DNA of 64,000 nt, from contig NZ_CP096040.1 in NCBI RefSeq assembly GCF_023935105.1, positions 3,472,001 to 3,536,000 on the forward strand, given 5' to 3'. The notes beneath the pieces are model-generated. The model saw only the letters and a list, made by a program, of their open reading frames with translations. It had not been told where the DNA came from and did no database searches. Made by a program: the position numbers and the translations under genes. This DNA is from Caulobacter segnis (lineage in GTDB: Bacteria > Pseudomonadota > Alphaproteobacteria > Caulobacterales > Caulobacteraceae). This document shows positions 9,161-17,158 of the stretch, piece by piece; position 1 is the stretch's first letter; every line of letters starts with the position of its first letter.

Positions 9161-11953
9161 ATGTCGACCAACCGCAATTCCGCGCGCGCCGTTCTGGCGC
9201 TCAGCGCTTCGGCCCTGGCCTTGACGCTGGCCGGCGCCGCCGCCGCGCAGGATGCCGCCCCCGCCGCCGCGCCCGCGTCCGACGAGGTCGAGGCCGTCGT
9301 CGTCACGGGCTTCCGCGCCAGCCTGCAGAGCGCGATGAACATCAAGCGCAACTCCAGCGGCGTGGTCGACGCCATCAAGGCCGAGGACATCGCCCAGTTC
9401 CCCGACCTTAACCTGGCGGAGTCGCTGCAGCGCATCCCCGGCGTCTCGATCTCGCGCATCAACGGCGAAGGCCGCCAGATCACCGTGCGCGGCCTGGGCT
9501 CGGAATACACCCGCGTCCGCATCAACGGCATGGAGGCCATATCCACCACCGGCGGCACGGCCAACAGCGGCGGCACCAACCGTGGCCGCGGCTTCGACTT
9601 CAACGTCTTCGCCTCGGATCTCTTCAACAGCATCGCGGTGCGCAAGACCGCCTCCGCCGATGTCGAGGAAGGCTCGCTGGGAGCCACCGTCGACCTGAAC
9701 ACCTCGCGCGCCTTCGACAGCCGCAAGCCCCAGCTCGTGCTGTCGGCCGGCGCCAGCTACAACGACCTCGCCGAGAAGACGACGCCTCGCGTCTCGGCCC
9801 TGGCCAGCCGCACCTTCTTCGACGGCAAGCTGGGCGTGCTGATCTCGGCCGCCTACGAAGAGCGCCACCTCAAGGAGGAAGGCGCCAACATCACCCGCTG
9901 GTCAACCGGCGGCAGCAACGGCGGCTTCAACAGCGCCTCGACGATCCCCGGCTACACGATCGCCCAGATCAACGAGACCGACGCGACCAAGGCCATCTTC
10001 GCCCCGCGCATCCCGGCCTATGTCAGCTACGACATCAAGAACAAGCGCACGGGCCTGGCCGGTTCGCTGCAATACAAGCCCGACGCCAACACCGAGATCA
10101 ACTTCGACGCCCTGTACGCCTATCTGGCCGGCGTGCGTAAGGAGGCCCAGCTGCAGGCCATCGGCCTGTCGCGCGCCACCACCGGCAAGCCGCAGACCAT
10201 CATCCGCGACGGCGTCGTCGAGAACGGCAACCTCGTCTATGCGCGCATGGACAACGTCGATATGCGCACCCAGTCGGCCTATGACGAGCTGAACACCGAG
10301 TTCAAGCAGTTCACCCTGTCGGCCAAGCACAACTTCGGCGACCGCGTGGTGGTCGGAGCCCTGGCCGGCTACGCGGATTCGACCTTCACCCAGCCGGTCT
10401 CGACGATCGTCACCTTCGACCGCGCCAACACCGCCAACTATGTCTACGACTTCCGCGGCGGCGGCGCGCCGAAGATCGACCTGGGCTTCGACCCGACCAA
10501 TCCGGCCAACTGGTCGGCCATCAACGGCACCTCGGAAGTCCGCATCCGCCCGACCTTCGTCGAGAACCAGTTCTCGACCGCCAAGATCTACGGCGAGTGG
10601 GAAGCCAACCAGAACCTGAAGCTCAAGGCCGGCGTCGACTGGCGCAAGTTCGAGTACGACAGCTACGGCCTGTACCGGACCACCGAGACCGTCAGCCAGA
10701 CCCTGACCCCGGCCGAGCTGGCCTCGGTGTCCACGGTGTTCAGCGGCTTCGGCAAGGGCCTGGGCATGCCGGCCGGCAACGCCACCGCCTGGCTGGTCCC
10801 CGACATCGACAAGTACGCCGCCCTGCTGAACATCTACAGCAACACCGGCATCTACGCCCTGACCGGCACCAACAACAGCTCGGCGCGCGGCCAGTACGGC
10901 GCGGTCGAGGAGCAGGACACCGGCGCCTATGTCCAGGCCGAGTTCCGCTTCGAGGCCCTGGGCCTGCCCTTCCGCGGCGACGCCGGCTTGCGCCGCGTCC
11001 ACACCGAGCAGGAGTCGGCCGGCTACGCCGCCGTCGGCGGCCTGGTCCAGCGGGTCGACGTCAAGCGCGGCTACGACCTGACCCTGCCGTCGTTCAACAT
11101 CGCCGCCGACGTCACCGACACCTTCGTGGCCCGCTTCAGCGCCGCCAAGACGATCGCCCGTCCCGGCATCGGCTCGCTGGCCCCCGGCGGCGATGTGTCG
11201 GTGCAGGGCTCGAACCGCAGCTACAGCTCGGGCAACCCCTACCTGAACCCGACCCAGTCCAAGAACCTCGACGTCTCGCTGGAGTGGTATCCGTCCTCGG
11301 GCGCGATGTTCGCCGCCGGCTTCTTCTACAAGAAGATCGACACCTTCGTCGCCACCCTGAGCGAGTCGCGCGTCTACAACACGCTGGGCCTGCCGGACTC
11401 GCTGATCGCCGGCACCAGCGCCACGCCCGACATGGTGTTCAATGTCTCCAAGCCCGTGAACACCGAGGGCGGCAACCTGAAGGGCTTCGAGCTGAACGCC
11501 CAGCAGCCCTTCACCTTCCTGTCGGGCTGGATGAGCCACTTCGGCGTGATCGCCAACTACACCTACGTCGCCTCCAAGCTGGACTATCCGACCACGACGA
11601 CGGCGGGCGGGCCGGTCATCGTCGAGGACCTGATCGGCCTGTCGAAGCATGCCGCCAATGCGACGCTCTACTACGAGACCCCGAAGTGGAGCGTCCGCGG
11701 CTCGCTGGCCTATCGCGGCGGCTACCTCACCGCGGTTCCGGCCGCCGACAACAACATAATCGCGACCACCAAATCGACCCTGAACGTCGACATGCAGGCC
11801 AGCTGGAACATCCGCGAGAACCTGAAGCTCTCGCTCGAAGGCGTGAACCTGACCGACGAGTTCAACGACCAGTCGGTCGGCTACAGCGACCGCTTGAACG
11901 TCTACACCCACAGCGGCCGCCAGTTCATCGTCGGCCTCCGCTACAACTTCTAG
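9161..11953 (+). CDS. TonB-dependent outer-membrane receptor (Caulobacter oligosaccharide type)
   Basis: This receptor has about 930 residues. A signal peptide (ARAVLALSASALALTLAGAA) is followed by a TonB-box-like EAVVVTGFRASLQSA, then a plug domain with SLQRIPGVSISRINGEGRQ and VRGLGSEYTRVRING, the hallmark of the large Caulobacter/Xanthomonas receptor subfamily that imports oligosaccharides. The 22-strand barrel ends in a terminal Phe (VGLRYNF). A GGGAGGG ribosome site sits at 9151-9157, so the second of two adjacent ATGs (9161) is chosen; the frame is open to 9086. It diverges from the permease operon. Substrate is unproven, but a uronate-containing glycan is suggested by position. Confidence 0.9.
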   Translation: MSTNRNSARAVLALSASALALTLAGAAAAQDAAPAAAPASDEVEAVVVTGFRASLQSAMNIKRNSSGVVDAIKAEDIAQFPDLNLAESLQRIPGVSISRINGEGRQITVRGLGSEYTRVRINGMEAISTTGGTANSGGTNRGRGFDFNVFASDLFNSIAVRKTASADVEEGSLGATVDLNTSRAFDSRKPQLVLSAGASYNDLAEKTTPRVSALASRTFFDGKLGVLISAAYEERHLKEEGANITRWSTGGSNGGFNSASTIPGYTIAQINETDATKAIFAPRIPAYVSYDIKNKRTGLAGSLQYKPDANTEINFDALYAYLAGVRKEAQLQAIGLSRATTGKPQTIIRDGVVENGNLVYARMDNVDMRTQSAYDELNTEFKQFTLSAKHNFGDRVVVGALAGYADSTFTQPVSTIVTFDRANTANYVYDFRGGGAPKIDLGFDPTNPANWSAINGTSEVRIRPTFVENQFSTAKIYGEWEANQNLKLKAGVDWRKFEYDSYGLYRTTETVSQTLTPAELASVSTVFSGFGKGLGMPAGNATAWLVPDIDKYAALLNIYSNTGIYALTGTNNSSARGQYGAVEEQDTGAYVQAEFRFEALGLPFRGDAGLRRVHTEQESAGYAAVGGLVQRVDVKRGYDLTLPSFNIAADVTDTFVARFSAAKTIARPGIGSLAPGGDVSVQGSNRSYSSGNPYLNPTQSKNLDVSLEWYPSSGAMFAAGFFYKKIDTFVATLSESRVYNTLGLPDSLIAGTSATPDMVFNVSKPVNTEGGNLKGFELNAQQPFTFLSGWMSHFGVIANYTYVASKLDYPTTTTAGGPVIVEDLIGLSKHAANATLYYETPKWSVRGSLAYRGGYLTAVPAADNNIIATTKSTLNVDMQASWNIRENLKLSLEGVNLTDEFNDQSVGYSDRLNVYTHSGRQFIVGLRYNF

Positions 11954-12007
11954 GCTTTCCACCTCTGGCTTCTAGGCGTCCTTCCACTACCCCCGCCTAG
12001 ACTTCCT

Positions 12008-12042
12008 CGCGCCGTCCCTCCTCCCAGGGGCGGCGCGTTTTC
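12008..12042 (+). terminator. Rho-independent terminator after the TonB receptor
   Basis: Arms CGCGCCGTCCC (12008-12018) and GGGGCGGCGCG (12027-12037) form an 11-bp stem with one G-U pair and an 8-base loop, followed by TTTTCTT. It lies 55 bases after the receptor stop codon. Confidence 0.75.
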
Positions 12043-12104
12043 TTCGTCGTTCCGACGTTCAGCGGAAACAAAAACAAATCGGCTTTTCTTAAATCCCGTC
12101 CGGA

Positions 12105-12124
12105 TGGTATCGCTTCCAATACCA
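12105..12124. promoter_or_regulatory. candidate operator in front of the ROK regulator
   Basis: TGGTAT (12105-12110) and ATACCA (12119-12124) form a 6-bp inverted repeat with an 8-base spacer, immediately upstream of the ROK start and overlapping its GGGAG ribosome site. The position would suit autorepression. This is a visual call only. Confidence 0.35.
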
Positions 12125-12140
12125 GGGAGTGCGCGCGACC

Positions 12141-13346
12141 ATGCTCGACGAGACCAACCGGCGGTCCCGCCACGCCCACGACCGCGCCAGCCTGTCCGGC
12201 ACCAATATCGAGCGCGCCGGCGACTACAATCAGCGCGTGGCGCTGCAATCCATTCGGGTCGGCCTGGCCAAGACCAAGCAGGAGGTCGCCGCCTATACCG
12301 GCCTCACCGTTCCCGCCGTCACCAACATCACCAACCGCCTGCTGGACGACGGCCTGATCGCCGAGGCGGGCAAGCTGCACGGCCACCGCGGACAGCCCGC
12401 CATGACCTTCACGGTCAATCCCGACGGCTGCTACTCGATCGGGCTGAATATCGACCGCGATCACGTCACGATCGTGCTGCTGGACCTAGCCGGCCAGGTG
12501 CGCGCCCGCGCCACGCGGGAGGCAGCCTTCGCCGGCCCCGAGGAAGTGGCGGCGTTCTTCGACCAGCACGTCAAGGCGTTCCGCAGACTCAGGAGCGTCC
12601 AGGCCGATCGCATCATCGGCGTCGGCGTGGCCGTACCGGACGACCTGGCCAAGACCGACCTGCCCAACCGTCCCGCCGCCTATGAGGCCTGGAACACGGT
12701 CGACCTGCGCGCCCTGCTCTCGCAAGGCCACGCCTGGCCGATCACCGTCGAGAACGACGCCGCCGCCGCCGCCCTGGGCGAGCTGCACTTCGGCCATGGC
12801 ATGCGCAATCGCAGCTTCTTCTACATGCTGGTCAGTTCGGGCCTGGGCGGCGGCCTGGTGATCGACGGCGAGTACTTCCGAGGCGCGCACGGCCGCAGCG
12901 GCGAACTGGGCTTCCTGCCCGCGGATCCGTCTGGCGAGGCCACCATCGAGGACTTCTTCTCGCTGTCGTCGCTGTACGAGGCGCTGGGCGACCTGGCGCC
13001 GAGCGATCCGGCCGAGCTGGGCGGCCTGCCGTCGGAGGCCCTGAGCCGCATCGACGCCTGGCTGGACCAGGCCGCCGAACGCCTATGCGATCCGCTGGTG
13101 TCGATCAGCTGCCTGATCGACCCCCAGGCCGTGTTCATCGGCGGCCGCCTGCCCGGTCCGCTGATCGACCGGCTGGCCCAGGCGGTGAACGACAAGCTGG
13201 CTGCTCGCCGCCTGGCCCTGGCCATGGCCCCGGTCCGCCGCGCGGCCCTGTCCACCGACGCCCCGGCCATGGGCGCGGCGATCATCCCGATCATCGCCCG
13301 CCACCTGCCCTCGCGCTCGGCCCTGCGGACGGTCGACCAGGTCTAG
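12141..13346 (+). CDS. ROK-family (NagC/XylR-like) transcriptional regulator
   Basis: This regulator has about 401 residues. The N-terminal 85 residues form a MarR-like winged helix-turn-helix (KTKQEVAAYTGLTVPAVTNITNRLLDDGLI). The rest is a ROK sugar-kinase-like fold with VGVAVPDDL, ENDAAAAALGE and SGLGGGLVIDGE, the positions that bind ATP and sugar in the kinases. The frame also allows a GTG at 12129, but the ATG at 12141 has a GGGAG sequence 11 bases upstream. It faces a convergent operon of fructokinase, alpha-galactosidase, halogenase-like protein and TonB receptor, and is the likely repressor of that locus, with a sugar or sugar phosphate as inducer. Confidence 0.85.
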   Translation: MLDETNRRSRHAHDRASLSGTNIERAGDYNQRVALQSIRVGLAKTKQEVAAYTGLTVPAVTNITNRLLDDGLIAEAGKLHGHRGQPAMTFTVNPDGCYSIGLNIDRDHVTIVLLDLAGQVRARATREAAFAGPEEVAAFFDQHVKAFRRLRSVQADRIIGVGVAVPDDLAKTDLPNRPAAYEAWNTVDLRALLSQGHAWPITVENDAAAAALGELHFGHGMRNRSFFYMLVSSGLGGGLVIDGEYFRGAHGRSGELGFLPADPSGEATIEDFFSLSSLYEALGDLAPSDPAELGGLPSEALSRIDAWLDQAAERLCDPLVSISCLIDPQAVFIGGRLPGPLIDRLAQAVNDKLAARRLALAMAPVRRAALSTDAPAMGAAIIPIIARHLPSRSALRTVDQV

Positions 13347-13352
13347 AGGCCC

Positions 13353-14297
13353 CTACTCCGCCTCGCCGGGCGACCACAGCCGCGCCGCGCCGCGCACGCC
13401 CGAGCTGTCGCCCCAGCGCGCCGGCGCGATCCTGGCCGACCAGCCGTCCGAGAAGACCCGTGGCGCGATGACGGCCGGCAGACGCTCGTAGAGCGCCTCG
13501 ACATTCGACAGACCACCGCCCAGGACGAAGACGTCGGGATCGACGATGTTGCCGATCACCGCCATGGCCCGGCCCAGGCGGTCGACCAGGCGATCGAAGG
13601 CGGCGCTGGCCTCGGGCTCACCGGCCAGGGCCGCCGCGACGATCTCGGGCCCGTCCAGTTCGCGCACCGTGCGGGCCTTGAAGTCGCGCCGCAGGCCGGT
13701 GCCCGAGACCCAGGTCTCCAGGCAGCCCTTCTGGCCGCACCAACATTGGGGCCCGGGCGACTCCTCGGCGTCAGGCCAGGGCAGCGGCATGTGCCCCCAC
13801 TCGCCCGCGACGCCATCGCCGCCTTCGACCAGCCGTCCGTCGACCACCAGACCGCCGCCGCAGCCGGTGCCCAGGATGATGGCGAAGGTCACGCGCGCGC
13901 CGGCCGCGGCGCCGTCGGCCGCCTCGGACAGGGCCAGGCAGTTGGCGTCATTGGCCAGGCGGACCGGACGCTCCAGGGCCTTGGAAAGATCCTCGCGGAA
14001 GGTCCGGCCGTTCAGATAGACGGCGTTGGCGTTGCGCATGACGCCGGTGCGGGGCGAGGTCGATCCCGGCGCGCCGACACCGACCGTGCCCCGCTGGCCG
14101 GCCTCGGCCTCGATCCGTTCGACCAGGTCGCGGACGGCGAACAGCGCGGCGTCATAGGTGGCGGGCGTGGGCGTTCTCAGGCGCGCCACTACGCTCCCGT
14201 CCCGCGCCAGGGCCGCCGCCTCGATCTTCGTTCCGCCAAAGTCGACACCGATCTGAATCACGTTCGCACTCGATTCCGTTGTCGCGGCGCGCGTCAC
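13353..14297 (-). CDS. mak: ROK-family fructokinase (Mak-like)
   Basis: This sugar kinase of up to 314 residues follows Escherichia coli Mak along its whole length: IGVDFGGTKIEAAAL (phosphate-binding), GAPGSTSPRTGVMRNAN, RLANDANCLALSEA, the zinc-binding GHMPLPWP plus CWCGQKGCLETW segment, and the C-terminal GDSSGVRGAA. It should phosphorylate fructose (or another hexose such as glucose) with ATP in the cytoplasm. The first GTG (14297) lacks a clear ribosome site; a GTG at 14261 just before IQIGVDFGG is an equally good start. Fructokinase beside alpha-galactosidase suggests raffinose-family oligosaccharides as substrate. It is convergent with the ROK regulator, only 6 bases apart. Confidence 0.85.
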   Translation of the reverse strand: MTRAATTESSANVIQIGVDFGGTKIEAAALARDGSVVARLRTPTPATYDAALFAVRDLVERIEAEAGQRGTVGVGAPGSTSPRTGVMRNANAVYLNGRTFREDLSKALERPVRLANDANCLALSEAADGAAAGARVTFAIILGTGCGGGLVVDGRLVEGGDGVAGEWGHMPLPWPDAEESPGPQCWCGQKGCLETWVSGTGLRRDFKARTVRELDGPEIVAAALAGEPEASAAFDRLVDRLGRAMAVIGNIVDPDVFVLGGGLSNVEALYERLPAVIAPRVFSDGWSARIAPARWGDSSGVRGAARLWSPGEAE

Positions 14298-14352
14298 GGC
14301 GCCCGCGTGGATGCAGGAGGCGCGCTTCCGCCGCGCGCGATCTTGAAAGGGT

Positions 14353-15555
14353 CTAGGGGGTGACGCGCACCATCACGACGCCATGCGACGGCGCCGTCGC
14401 GACGAAGCGACCAGCTTGCTTGCCCAGGTCCTTGTGGGCCCAGAGGTCTCGCACCCGGGCCTTCAGCGTCGCGGGATAGCCCAGCTCGGTCCAGTCGACG
14501 GCGATCGACTTGGCCTCCGGCCCTCGATTGAACAGGATCACCGCGCGGCTCCCGTCGGCCAGCGGCTTGGACCAGACCTCCAGGTCGCCGTCGTCGCGGA
14601 CGCGGCGGCCTTGGGCGCCCAGCCTGTCCTGATTGACCGCGATGACCTCTTTGTTCAGCAAGATGTCGCGGGTGTCCTGGTCCATGTTGGCGACGTCGTT
14701 GCCGGCGATCAGCGGCGCGGCCATCAGGGCCCACAGGCTGAAGTGCGAACGGTACTCGGTCGTGGTCAGCCCGCCGTTACCGACCTCCAGCATGTCGGGG
14801 TCGTTCCAGTGGCCGGGACCGGCGAACGGATAGAGCGGCTCGTTGAGGTCGACGATCCGCATCACGCCCAGCGAATAGTCGTGCTTGCCGTCCCACTTGT
14901 CGGTGATGTCGCCGGTCGTGCGCCACAGGTTGCCGACATTGGCCGCCCACAGCCACGGCTTGGCCGTGCCCCACTCGCACATGGAAAAGACGATGTCGCG
15001 GCCCGTTTCGCGCAGGGCGTCGGCCATCAGGGTGTAGGCTTCCTCGGCGTTGCGCGTACCGGTCTCGCACCAGTCGTACTTCAGATAGTCGACGCCCCAC
15101 GACGCATAGGTCTTGGCGTCCTGGTACTCGTGGCCCTGGCTGCCGGGACGGCCGCCACAGGTCTTGCGGCCGGCGTCCGAATAGATGCCGAACTTCAGCC
15201 CCTTGGCGTGGACATAGTCGGCCAGGGCCTTGATGCCGTTCGGGAAACGCTTGGCGTCGTAGGTGATGAAGCCGCCCGCGTCGCGGGGCCCGTGCCAGCA
15301 GTCGTCGATGACCACGTACTGGTAACCGGCGTCCTTCATGCCGTTACCGGCCATGGCGTCGGCGACGCGGCGCACGGTGGCCTCGTCGATGTTACAGGCG
15401 AACTTGTTCCAGCTGTTCCAGCCCATCGGCGGCGTCTGGGCCAGGCCGTTGGCGACGCGCGGCGGCGGCTCCTTGTCGGCGGCCAACACGGCGGTCGGCA
15501 GAACCAGCGCGGCGGCGGCCAGCATGGCGGTCAGACGCTGGGATGGCCTAGGCAT
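14353..15555 (-). CDS. secreted GH27 alpha-galactosidase
   Basis: This 400-residue glycoside hydrolase of family 27 has a signal peptide (LTAMLAAAALVLPTAVLAA). It releases terminal alpha-1,6-galactose from melibiose, raffinose or galactomannan side chains. Diagnostic segments are TPPMGWNSWN, VIDDCWHG, GLKFGIYSDAG, the nucleophile Asp in YLKYDWC (about residue 160) and the acid/base Asp in WRTTGDI (about 215). The length is that of a single-domain GH27 enzyme. Its start overlaps the end of the halogenase-like gene by 8 bases, so the two are translationally linked, and it is probably exported to the periplasm or surface. Confidence 0.92.
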   Translation of the reverse strand: MPRPSQRLTAMLAAAALVLPTAVLAADKEPPPRVANGLAQTPPMGWNSWNKFACNIDEATVRRVADAMAGNGMKDAGYQYVVIDDCWHGPRDAGGFITYDAKRFPNGIKALADYVHAKGLKFGIYSDAGRKTCGGRPGSQGHEYQDAKTYASWGVDYLKYDWCETGTRNAEEAYTLMADALRETGRDIVFSMCEWGTAKPWLWAANVGNLWRTTGDITDKWDGKHDYSLGVMRIVDLNEPLYPFAGPGHWNDPDMLEVGNGGLTTTEYRSHFSLWALMAAPLIAGNDVANMDQDTRDILLNKEVIAVNQDRLGAQGRRVRDDGDLEVWSKPLADGSRAVILFNRGPEAKSIAVDWTELGYPATLKARVRDLWAHKDLGKQAGRFVATAPSHGVVMVRVTP

Positions 15556-17098
15556 CGACGGGAGTTCCTTTCATGGGATCGGGCGCGGCGGCGCGCTCGA
15601 GCACGCTGGCGTGGGTGGGCATGCGGTCGGCGGCCTGGCGGCAGGCGATGCGGACGTGCTGCAGGCGTTCGGCCATCGCGCGCTCGTCCATCAGGTCGGC
15701 CAGGGGATCGTAGCTCTCGGGCTCGCCGCCCTGCCCGATCATGATCGCCAGCCAGTTGGGTTCCTGGAAGATGGTCTGGCCAGGGAAGACCGTCGCGCCG
15801 CGCGTCCGGAACAGCTCCATCTTGAGCTTCAGCGAGTCCGGGATCGCCATGTGGCGCATGCGATCCCACAGCGGTTCGCCGAGCCGCCGATTGGCGTGGT
15901 AGTGGTAGATCAGGAAATCCCGGATCTGCTCCATCTCCTCGCCCATGATCTGGTTGTAGATCGCGGCGACGGGCGGATCGTTCTTGGCGCGCGGGAAGCT
16001 GCCGGCCAGCTTGATCAGGCCGTGCTGGATCAGGTGGATCGAGGTCGACTCCAGCGGCTCCAGGAAGCCGCTCGACAGACCGATCGCCGCGCAGTTCTTG
16101 AACCGCGACTGCTTGCGCCGTCCCGTGGTGAACCGCAGGAAGCGTGGATCGGCCAGGACCTTGTTGTCCGGATGCTCAGCGGCCAGGCTGTCCAGCAGCG
16201 TCCCCGCCGCTTCGTCGTCGCTGATGTAGTCGCTGACATAGACATAGCCGTTGCCGGTGCGGTGCTGCAGCGGGATGCGCCAGCGCCAGCCGGCCTTGTC
16301 GGCGGTGGCCCGGGTGTAAGGGATGGGATCCTGATAGCGCGCCGACGGCACGGCCACGGCGCGGTTGGCGGGCAGGAACTCCGACCAGTCGTCATAGCCG
16401 ACGCCCAGGGCGCCGCCGATCAGCAGGCCGCGGAAGCCGGAGCAGTCGATGAAGAAGTCGCCCTCCAGGGTCTCGCCGTCGTCGAGCGCCAGGGAGGCGA
16501 TGGTCCCGTCCAGCGGATCCAGGTTCACGCCCCGGATGGTGCGCTCCAGCCGCCGCACGCCGCGTTCCTCGGCCACCTCGCGCAGCAGCTTGGCGTAGAG
16601 CGAGGCGTCGAAGTGATAGGCGTGGGCCATGGCCGCGCGCGGGTCGCGAGGATCCTCCACGCGCCAGTCGAACTTGCCGGCCTTGGCCGCCACACAGCTC
16701 AGCGAGAACTCGGAAAGCTCGGCCTTGTAGCCCAGCTTGCGCGCGCGCAGCCAATAGGCGTGGAACGACACCCCGTCCATCGGCGGGCCATAGTTGCCGA
16801 AGGGGTGGATATAGGCGTCGCCGGGATCGCCCCAGCCGACGAACTCGATGCCCAGCTTGTAGGTCCCGTTGGTCGACGACAGCATGCGGCGCTCGTCGAC
16901 GCCCACGACCTGGTTGAAGAAGGTGATCGGCGGAATGGTCGCCTCGCCCACCCCGACCGTGCCGATCTCGGCCGACTCCACCAGGGTGATCTTCATCTGC
17001 TGGGGCGTGAAGACCTTGGAGAAGAACGCCGCCGACATCCACCCGGCCGTACCCCCGCCCACGATGACGAGGTGAGAGATCCTGCTCGCGTTTTCCAT
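15548..17098 (-). CDS. tryptophan-halogenase-like flavoprotein
   Basis: This 516-residue FAD-binding protein is of the flavin-dependent tryptophan halogenase family (PrnA/RebH fold). The N-terminal dinucleotide motif is VGGGTAGWMSA (about residues 13-23), followed by GVGEATIPPI, and the family motif WRWRIPL lies near residue 270. In known members reduced flavin makes hypohalous acid that is channelled to a substrate. Many alphaproteobacterial copies lie next to TonB receptors and glycan enzymes, as here, and their real substrate is unknown, so halogenation of tryptophan should not be assumed. It is flanked by the TonB receptor and alpha-galactosidase in one operon. Confidence 0.88.
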   Translation of the reverse strand: MENASRISHLVIVGGGTAGWMSAAFFSKVFTPQQMKITLVESAEIGTVGVGEATIPPITFFNQVVGVDERRMLSSTNGTYKLGIEFVGWGDPGDAYIHPFGNYGPPMDGVSFHAYWLRARKLGYKAELSEFSLSCVAAKAGKFDWRVEDPRDPRAAMAHAYHFDASLYAKLLREVAEERGVRRLERTIRGVNLDPLDGTIASLALDDGETLEGDFFIDCSGFRGLLIGGALGVGYDDWSEFLPANRAVAVPSARYQDPIPYTRATADKAGWRWRIPLQHRTGNGYVYVSDYISDDEAAGTLLDSLAAEHPDNKVLADPRFLRFTTGRRKQSRFKNCAAIGLSSGFLEPLESTSIHLIQHGLIKLAGSFPRAKNDPPVAAIYNQIMGEEMEQIRDFLIYHYHANRRLGEPLWDRMRHMAIPDSLKLKMELFRTRGATVFPGQTIFQEPNWLAIMIGQGGEPESYDPLADLMDERAMAERLQHVRIACRQAADRMPTHASVLERAAAPDPMKGTPVDA

Positions 17099-17158
17099 GC
17101 CGCCTTCGTTGCTCGAAAAGGTCCCCGCCGGCGAGGCGCCGGCGGGGTTGCAGGGGGT

